Below are positions 59,086 through 64,000 of a stretch of DNA of 64,000 nucleotides, piece by piece; the first letter of the stretch is position 1, and every line of letters begins with the position of its first letter. The stretch spans positions 62,001 through 126,000 of the forward strand of contig JAFVCE010000015.1 in NCBI GenBank assembly GCA_017479385.1, read 5' to 3'. The notes below the pieces were generated by a model. It had not been told where the DNA came from. It searched no databases and saw only the letters and a program-made list of their open reading frames with translations. The position numbers and the translations under genes are program-made. The DNA comes from Bacteroidales bacterium (GTDB taxonomy: Bacteria > Bacteroidota > Bacteroidia > Bacteroidales > P3).

Positions 59086-60090
59086 ATGAATCACAAAGGA
59101 AAGGAAGCACCGAGCATGGAGAATCACGGAGAAATAATCATCTACCAGACCGCCGACGGGCAGACTCGACTGGAGGTGAAGATGGAGCAGGATACGGTGT
59201 GGCTGTCGCAAGCGCAGATGGCCGCCCTGTTTCAAAAGGACCAGTCCGTCGTTGCACGACATATAAAAAACGTATTTGACGAGGGAGAACTTGAGGTGAA
59301 TAGTAATATGCAAATTCTGCATAATACTTTCTCAAAGTATAAGCCGACCAAAGTCTATTCCCTCGACGTCATCATATCCGTAGGTTACCGAGTGAAAAGT
59401 CAGCGGGGTACGCAGTTTCGCATCTGGGCTAACCGTGTACTGAAGGAGTATCTTACCAAAGGCTATGCCATCAACGAGAAGATACGGCAGGAGAACCTCG
59501 TGGAGTTGCGCCAGCTGGTGCAGTTGGTGGGGCGCACGCTTAATCGTGGAGAGGAAGAGCCTGTGGATAGTCAAGGGTTGCTTGACGTGGTGGTAGACTA
59601 CACCTACGCCCTCTCTACGCTCGACAGCTATGACTACCAACGCCTCGCTGTGACCGACACCACCGGCGAGGCATCATTCCATGCTACCTACGAGGGGGCA
59701 ATGCAGGCCATACTTGCCGTCAAAGAACGCTTCGCCGAGAGTCCACTCTTCGGCAACGAGAAGGACGAATCGTTCCGTAGTAGCATAGGTCAGATATATC
59801 AAACCTTCGATGGCGTGGAACTCTACCCCTCGGTAGAGGAGAAGGCAGCCATGCTGCTATACCTCGTGACGAAGAACCACTCCTTCAGCGATGGCAACAA
59901 GCGCATAGCAGCGACGCTGTTCCTTTGGTTTTTGAACAACAACCGTATCCTCTACCGTGAGGACGGAAGCAAGCGCATCGCCGACGGCACCCTTGTAGCC
60001 CTCACATTGATGATTGCCGAGAGTCGGCCCGAAGAGAAAGATGTGATGGTAAAGGTGGTGGTGAATCTGATTAACAAGAACAACCAATAA
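59086..60090 (+). CDS. RhuM-family protein with C-terminal Fic/Doc-like domain
   Basis: A 334-residue protein starting MNHKGKEAP (MENHGE at 59116 also possible). The N-terminal two thirds match the virulence protein RhuM family (IIIYQTADGQTRLEVKMEQDTVWL, LSQAQMAALFQKDQSVVARHIKNVF, TKVYSLDVIISVGYRVKSQRGTQFRIWA). The C-terminal third has a Fic/Doc motif HSFSDGNKRIAATLF, close to the Doc form HxFxDANKRTA rather than the AMP-transferase HPFxDGNGR. RhuM genes are often found in restriction and defence islands, and the function is not settled. Its last 60 bases were copied into the scar at 62204-62359. Confidence 0.82.
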   Translation: MNHKGKEAPSMENHGEIIIYQTADGQTRLEVKMEQDTVWLSQAQMAALFQKDQSVVARHIKNVFDEGELEVNSNMQILHNTFSKYKPTKVYSLDVIISVGYRVKSQRGTQFRIWANRVLKEYLTKGYAINEKIRQENLVELRQLVQLVGRTLNRGEEEPVDSQGLLDVVVDYTYALSTLDSYDYQRLAVTDTTGEASFHATYEGAMQAILAVKERFAESPLFGNEKDESFRSSIGQIYQTFDGVELYPSVEEKAAMLLYLVTKNHSFSDGNKRIAATLFLWFLNNNRILYREDGSKRIADGTLVALTLMIAESRPEEKDVMVKVVVNLINKNNQ

Positions 60091-60098
60091 ATGTTAAG

Positions 60099-60200
60099 AT
60101 GTATAATATAGTGCTTGACCGAATAGGCATCAGGTATCCAGAAATCTTTAAGAGTGGTATGGTATATAATGACAAATCAAAAAAAACAGCAAAAATATGA
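60099..60200 (+). CDS. Possible 33-residue ORF before thioredoxin-like gene
   Basis: A short frame MYNIVLDRIGIRYPEIFKSG continues to a TGA that overlaps the next ATG as ATGA. The composition looks protein-like but it is too short to judge; it could be the end of a lost gene. Confidence 0.2.
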   Translation: MYNIVLDRIGIRYPEIFKSGMVYNDKSKKTAKI

Positions 60201-60880
60201 CTTACTACGGAAACCGATTAATAAGGCACTCTCTTCTTTTCACCATTTGCATTGCAGCAGTGCTATGTTGTGGATGCAAGCATGAAACCACGCCACTGAC
60301 GTACGAGCCTGCTGGGTCTATCGGTATGGAGGAATTGGCCGCCATCGCGCGGGACACCATGCACTACCGCGCCCTCATCTTCACCAGCCCCTACTGCTAC
60401 GGTTGCCGACAGATGAACGAGTCGACGCAGAAGGCAGTCGAGGCTATGGACACCTCGCTGTGGCGTATCTACTACCTCATTGTCGAGGACATCGTCGACT
60501 CCGCCCACTGGGAAGAGGTGGTCGGGGACATGATGGGTATGGGCATCCCCCACAAGTTGATACACCATTGTAGTCTGCCCTTCGAGGTTGGAATGTACCG
60601 CGACGTGGTTGCACTCTTCCGCACGGCTCAGTCCATCGACCCACGCGCCCCCATGGAGGGCGTACCTTTCGAACTGGTAGTCGACACCAACAACTACATC
60701 CCCGTGCAACGCTACAAGCCTGCGCCCGACTCCGACAGCAGCTGGTTCGGAGTGCGCAGTTCCCTCGATGAGGACTACCTGCTCACCATCACCGACTTCA
60801 CTATCGACGACGGCTGCTTCTCAGTAGTGACATCCTCCTCCACGACCGCCGCCGACCGTTCAATAGTTTTGGAAAGATAG
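60197..60880 (+). CDS. Thioredoxin-like lipoprotein (CxxC)
   Basis: A 227-residue lipoprotein: signal peptide and lipobox ending LCCGC, then a thioredoxin-like N-terminal half with the pair CYGC in YRALIFTSPYCYGCRQMNES (near 70-75). No other classic thioredoxin features (no cis-Pro motif seen clearly; GVPFELVVD near 155 may carry it). The redox pair would act in the periplasm on other disulfides. C-terminal third is weakly conserved. Single gene between RhuM and a GNAT gene. Confidence 0.65.
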   Translation: MTYYGNRLIRHSLLFTICIAAVLCCGCKHETTPLTYEPAGSIGMEELAAIARDTMHYRALIFTSPYCYGCRQMNESTQKAVEAMDTSLWRIYYLIVEDIVDSAHWEEVVGDMMGMGIPHKLIHHCSLPFEVGMYRDVVALFRTAQSIDPRAPMEGVPFELVVDTNNYIPVQRYKPAPDSDSSWFGVRSSLDEDYLLTITDFTIDDGCFSVVTSSSTTAADRSIVLER

Positions 60881-61033
60881 ACTGAGGACAACAAGAGCTT
60901 CGTAAGGCAAGACAAATACATACCGTGATGGGCAGAATGGAATTAATTGGTCTGATGGGTGCTATGGGCATTAGGTGACAGCCACCAATTAAACCCATCA
61001 ATAAAGAAAAATATTCAACAAAAACAATACAAC

Positions 61034-61531
61034 ATGACCCTCTGCGAAAACAAATATAAAATCCGTGAGATGCGACATGATGAATACCCGATGCTAAACG
61101 ATTTCCTGTATCAGGCCATATTCCAACCAGACAAGACAAACCTTGCACCAAGGAGTGTCATCGAGAGACCGGAATTGCAGGTGTACATAAAGGATTTCGG
61201 CACTAAGAAGGATGACCATTGCCTTTGCGCTGAGGCCGATGGCAAGGTGGTTGGTGCGGTATGGGTGAGAAACATCGACGGCTACGGCAACATTGGAAAC
61301 GCCACTGTCGAATTTGCAATCTCGGTCTTTGATGATTACCAGCAGCGGGGCATCGGCACCGCACTGATGCGCCACATGATAGCTCTCTTGAAGAGCCTCC
61401 ACTATCACCAAGCCTCACTCGCCGTGCAAAAAGCCAACTACGCTGTGCGAATGTACAAGAAAGTCGGCTTAGAGATTATTGGCGATACCGAGCAGGAATT
61501 TATGATGATTATTAATTTGAGTAATAAATAA
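61034..61531 (+). CDS. GNAT-family N-acetyltransferase
   Basis: A 165-residue enzyme starting MTLCENKYKIREMRHDEYP; an earlier TTG start is rejected. Acetyl-CoA-binding motif A is visible as ISVFDDYQQRGIGTALMRHMI (QxxGxG/A), then AVQKANYAVRMYKKVGLEIIG (motif B). Substrate unknown. The first 17 bases of coding sequence and the leader resemble the start of the transketolase C subunit at 63574 (ATGACCC, CTxCGAAAACAAA), so its 5' end may have been acquired by recombination. The stop overlaps the next gene start by one base (TAATG). Confidence 0.88.
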   Translation: MTLCENKYKIREMRHDEYPMLNDFLYQAIFQPDKTNLAPRSVIERPELQVYIKDFGTKKDDHCLCAEADGKVVGAVWVRNIDGYGNIGNATVEFAISVFDDYQQRGIGTALMRHMIALLKSLHYHQASLAVQKANYAVRMYKKVGLEIIGDTEQEFMMIINLSNK

Positions 61532-62190
61532 TGACACAGATGAAGACTGGAATGGTGCGCAGAATCCTTGGCATCACGGCATTAGCACTGTGGCTGCTGG
61601 CTATTGTTCCGACGATTGTCTTATGGCGCAGCGGCTGTAGGATCGTGTGGCAGTTGGAGAACTGGGCTTGGCTTTTTGCCCCGGTTTTCACGCTGGTTTA
61701 TGCTGTGATTTTGACCGTGCATATTTCCAAGTGCAAGCATTGGGTTGTTAAAATGGCCGAATGGTTGGGCTGCACGCTAATAGTAATTATATGTATTGTC
61801 ACGTCCTTTGGGGCAGGAATACTTCACAATACCAAAGTATGGGGTGACAAGAATTATGTGATTTACAAGGTAAGAGGTTCTACCTTTTATCGTCATGAGT
61901 TGTACAAAAGATGTGGCATGGTTGACCGTTACATGTATAAGTTGGATACCTACCCCAAAAAGCCACCTATATATGACAAAAGGCATTTCTTTCCTGAATA
62001 TGATGAAATCTACAGCACCGAATATCTCATCCACGAGGACGTGAACCTGATACAGTGTGATGCCGTTGTAAGACCATATATAAATAAGGACAGTACCTTC
62101 CACGCTACAGTATTCTATCGGCTGGACAATGGGCAAAGGTATAACGAACCTCAAAACGACTCGCTAATATCTTTGATAAATAATCAATAA
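61531..62190 (+). CDS. Uncharacterised membrane protein
   Basis: A 219-residue protein with three N-terminal membrane helices (ILGITALALWLLAIVPTIVLW, FAPVFTLVYAVILTVHIS, CTLIVIICIVTSFGAGIL, about 12-97) and a C-terminal extramembrane domain with several Tyr and His (RHELYKRCGMVDRYMYKL, FHATVFYRLDNGQRYNEP). I do not recognise the family. It overlaps the GNAT gene by one base and is probably co-expressed with it. Confidence 0.55.
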   Translation: MTQMKTGMVRRILGITALALWLLAIVPTIVLWRSGCRIVWQLENWAWLFAPVFTLVYAVILTVHISKCKHWVVKMAEWLGCTLIVIICIVTSFGAGILHNTKVWGDKNYVIYKVRGSTFYRHELYKRCGMVDRYMYKLDTYPKKPPIYDKRHFFPEYDEIYSTEYLIHEDVNLIQCDAVVRPYINKDSTFHATVFYRLDNGQRYNEPQNDSLISLINNQ

Positions 62191-62203
62191 AAACAACAAT
62201 ATT

Positions 62204-62359
62204 ATGACCCACTGCGAAATACAATCGATGAAAGAGTTTCGCGCTGGTATGGGCGATGACCTTGTGGAGGCTGTCCGTACGAACGAAAAAATCCGCCCCG
62301 AAGAGAAAGATGTGATGGTAAAGGTAGTGGTGAACTTGATAAACAAGAAAAACGAATGA
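62204..62359 (+). pseudogene. Chimeric scar: transketolase C start joined to RhuM end
   Basis: A 51-residue frame. Residues 1-30 (MTHCEIQSMKEFRAGMGDDL and VEAVRTNEKI) match the start of the transketolase C subunit at 63574. Residues 31-51 (RPEEKDVMVKVVVNLINKKN and E) match the end of the RhuM-like protein at 59086-60090. At DNA level both parts are mostly identical to their sources. So a copy of the transketolase C gene and a copy of the RhuM gene were once joined here by deletion. Confidence 0.8.
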
Positions 62360-62413
62360 CGGTTACGTTAATGAGGGTCAATATCCCTCTACTAAACAAC
62401 TCAGCATAACATA

Positions 62414-63106
62414 TTATAACCGACCTCTACCCTTACATAATTGACACCTACCAGTCCCTCTACAAATTCCACAATCTACCAAACTTCCATCAAAAGAAGA
62501 CCTCGATTCACCACGGCCTGCACAACTGTTGCATTTGCCACTGCCGCTACACACACCACATTCGTCATAGGATTTAGAACCAGAGGAATTTGAATTGTTA
62601 TTATAATCAGTGCCACCAGAAGGCATATAACCAGGATTTCCGCTATTCCCTGAACCCTCAAGAGAAAAAACATTACTCCGATTTCCGAAGAGGCTGATGT
62701 ATCCCAATTTTTCTTTTCCATTAATCATTGTGATCGCAGGCAATTTACCTGCTCCACCGCAAATTATACAGATTTGTTTTCCTGTAGCGCTGCAAAAGGA
62801 GCATGGCTCCATCATCATTATTCCAATGACGTAATTGTAGGCCATTTTACCTCCTTGACCATAACATATAGGACACGACTGGCCTCCTTGTCCATAGCAT
62901 ACATTACAATTTTTGATTTTAATAGACTCTACCCATCCGCTGCTATACTCATACCGATAGAACTCTCCGTCGTAAGATGATGATACGACTCTCCCAACTC
63001 CATTGATATACTTTGAGTGACTATATTTTTGGTGTACATCCATATAGTTCTGTGCGCTGCATGATAAAGCGATGAAGGTGGCAAATACTGTTATTATACT
63101 TTTCAT
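62414..63106 (-). CDS. Secreted protein with eight CxxCxGxG motifs
   Basis: A 230-residue protein starting MKSIITVFATFIALSCSAQ; the ATG at 63133 would add nine poor residues. After the signal peptide come eight DnaJ-type motifs in two clusters: CNVCYGQG, CPICYGQG, CSFCSATG, CIICGGAG, then after a Gly/Asn/Ser linker CGVCSGSG, CNSCAGRG, CGICRGTG and CQLCKGRG at the C-terminus. Paired motifs could bind zinc; export of such a domain is unusual. It is related in layout to the 123-residue lipoprotein at 24523 and, like it, follows a copy of the structured RNA (element C). Confidence 0.75.
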   Translation of the reverse strand: MKSIITVFATFIALSCSAQNYMDVHQKYSHSKYINGVGRVVSSSYDGEFYRYEYSSGWVESIKIKNCNVCYGQGGQSCPICYGQGGKMAYNYVIGIMMMEPCSFCSATGKQICIICGGAGKLPAITMINGKEKLGYISLFGNRSNVFSLEGSGNSGNPGYMPSGGTDYNNNSNSSGSKSYDECGVCSGSGKCNSCAGRGESRSSFDGSLVDCGICRGTGRCQLCKGRGRL

Positions 63107-63144
63107 GTCATTCAATTGCAGATACTGCTGCAAACCCAGTTCTA

Positions 63145-63366
63145 TTTCTCACTTGTGCCACAATGAGCAAACCAGTACAAAGCGTGGCCGATTACCACTT
63201 CTTTGACTGAAGGTCGTGAGAAAAATTACCTGTGAAGAAGATGTAGCAAACAGCCCACGCTAATACGCGCGAAGCCGTTATTGCACACACTTGCTTCTTG
63301 TTGAAAATTTCTCACGTTTTCAGTCACAAGTCGAGGCATAACGCTCCGTGATTTCGCTGTCGAAAT
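63145..63366 (-). ncRNA. Structured RNA element, copy C
   Basis: On the minus strand, from a consensus promoter. The main hairpin has the same plan as A, B and D: TGACTGAA pairs with TTCAGTCA and CGTGAGAAA with TTTCTCACG, with an AA/ACC internal loop (plus-strand positions 63308-63326 and 63204-63223). Above it AAGAAG pairs with CTTCTT (63294-63299 with 63235-63240), the bulge AGGTA is kept, and a top hairpin TTCGCG/CGTGGG follows. A 5' hairpin GGAGC..CTC lies at 63333-63347. The 3' side begins AAGAAGTGGTAATC, like copy B. The gene for the secreted CxxC protein starts about 40 bases later. Confidence 0.7.
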
Positions 63367-63372
63367 CGAGTG

Positions 63373-63404
63373 CAAAAATACACACATTTTTGGACATGGC
63401 CAAA
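63373..63404 (-). promoter_or_regulatory. Consensus promoter of RNA element C
   Basis: On the minus strand TTTG (63401-63404), 20 bases, TATTTTTG (63373-63380). The spacer is 16 of 20 identical to the element D promoter. The remaining bases to 63573 contain only the leader of the transketolase C gene. Confidence 0.8.
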
Positions 63405-63573
63405 TTTATTTTCGTTTTGCATGAAAATAGGCGTATGGCGAGGGCAATAATATTGTTAAATTCTCGTTAAAGTAGAGAATATTTTATAGTTGCCATAAAG
63501 AAGGTACATGGAACCCACGAAGAAGTACCGTCGAGAGAAACATTAAAACAAAAACAAATAAAACATCAATATC

Positions 63574-64000
63574 ATGACCCACTACGAAAACAAATCAATG
63601 AAAGAGTTGCGCGCCGGTATGGGCGAAGGCCTTGTGGAGGCTGGCCGCAGAAACGAGAATATCGTCGCGCTGAGTGCCGACGTGAAAGGCAGCGTGAAGA
63701 TGGACGGCTTCGCCAAGGAGTTTCCTGAGCGCTTCATCCAGTGCGGCATTGCTGAAGCCAACATGGTTGGCATCGCTGCCGGGTTGAGCCTCTGCGGCAA
63801 GGTGCCGTTCTTGGGTGGCTTCGCCGAGTTTGTCACAGGACGCGTATACGACCAGATACGCCAGGTGGTTGCCTACAGCAACAAAAACGTTAAGATTTGC
63901 GGCTCGCACGCTGGCATTTCGCTCGGCGAGGACGGCGCGACGCATCAGACAATGGAGGACATCGCCCTCATGAAAGCCCTGCCGGGCATGACGGTACTGG
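63574..64000 (+). CDS. Transketolase, C-terminal subunit (partial)
   Basis: Runs off the window end; 142 residues are visible from MTHYENKSMKELRAGMGEGL. Pyrimidine-binding half of transketolase: IVALSADVKGSVKM, RFIQCGIAEANMVGIAAGLSLCG with the catalytic Glu in GIAEANM, then FAEFVTGRVYDQIRQVVAYSNKNV and GSHAGISLGEDGATHQTMEDIALM. It would pair with the N subunit at 48874-49722 to form one active site. The separation of the two genes by about 13.9 kb is unusual. A broken copy of its start lies at 62204. Confidence 0.92.
   Translation, partial: MTHYENKSMKELRAGMGEGLVEAGRRNENIVALSADVKGSVKMDGFAKEFPERFIQCGIAEANMVGIAAGLSLCGKVPFLGGFAEFVTGRVYDQIRQVVAYSNKNVKICGSHAGISLGEDGATHQTMEDIALMKALPGMTVL

Noticed and set aside
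60099-60200. Confident small gene before the thioredoxin-like gene
   Set aside because: Only 33 codons and no family; listed at low confidence only.

Overview
The window comes from a member of the Bacteroidota, most likely order Bacteroidales. The evidence is type IX secretion (T9SS) and gliding genes (porP/sprF-like, gldJ-like, porX-like), surface proteins ending in T9SS sorting domains, a fused MurF-Alr enzyme, a DUF2851 gene, and promoters of the Bacteroidales form (TTTG, about 20 bases, TAnnTTTG). I cannot assign a family or species.

Layout. 1-10.1 kb is conserved core: the tail of a leucine-rich-repeat protein, porP, a gldJ-like lipoprotein, an OstA/LptA-like protein, grpE-dnaJ, and a tightly overlapping DUF2851 and murF-alr pair. 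10.4-24 kb holds a lipoprotein, folD, ffh, an outer-membrane protein, two DUF3857/transglutaminase-like proteins, tRNA-Gln, a TonB-dependent-receptor-like barrel, a membrane protein and an NCS2-type permease. 24-32.6 kb is an AT-rich accessory island with a dead PIN toxin gene, a three-gene overlapping operon (TIGR04255 family, small protein, Cys/His DUF7689-like protein), a membrane protein, a P-loop ATPase, an HU remnant and several small secreted proteins. 32.7-34.6 kb is dnaK, broken by one in-frame stop. 34.9-48 kb returns to core-like genes: a lipoprotein, a large leucine-rich-repeat T9SS cargo, aspA, an O-antigen-ligase-like protein, an ADP-forming acyl-CoA synthetase, galE and porX. 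The transketolase N-terminal subunit lies at 48.9 kb and the C-terminal subunit begins only at 63.6 kb. Between them is about 13.9 kb of mixed genes, including a vWA protein, ferritin, T9SS cargo, a repeat-rich surface protein, a RhuM-like gene and a chimeric scar carrying the start of the transketolase C subunit.

Three signals cut across the genes. First, four loci (24.2, 28.0, 38.8 and 63.2 kb) carry what looks like one structured RNA, about 200-260 nt. Its stems are conserved in position but differ in sequence, with compensatory changes and a shared AA/RCC internal loop. Each copy lies just upstream of a gene for an exported protein, and two of those proteins carry CxxCxGxG zinc-finger-like repeats. 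Two copies have near-identical promoters with ideal spacing. I do not recognise the family. Second, seven intergenic loci carry short arrays with an exact 11-bp period, the longest running about 31 units (36.1-36.4 kb). Third, a TGACAAAATGTCA-type palindrome precedes both grpE-dnaJ and dnaK and may be a chaperone operator; it also occurs at two gene-free sites.

The genes as a set describe a cell with an outer membrane that exports many proteins through T9SS (PorP, GldJ and PorX machinery; sorting-domain cargo), plus envelope synthesis (LptA-like, MurF-Alr, GalE, O-antigen ligase), protein folding (GrpE, DnaJ, DnaK, Ffh) and central metabolism (AspA, acyl-CoA synthetase, transketolase, FolD). 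All family names are from reading sequence motifs by eye; no database search was run.
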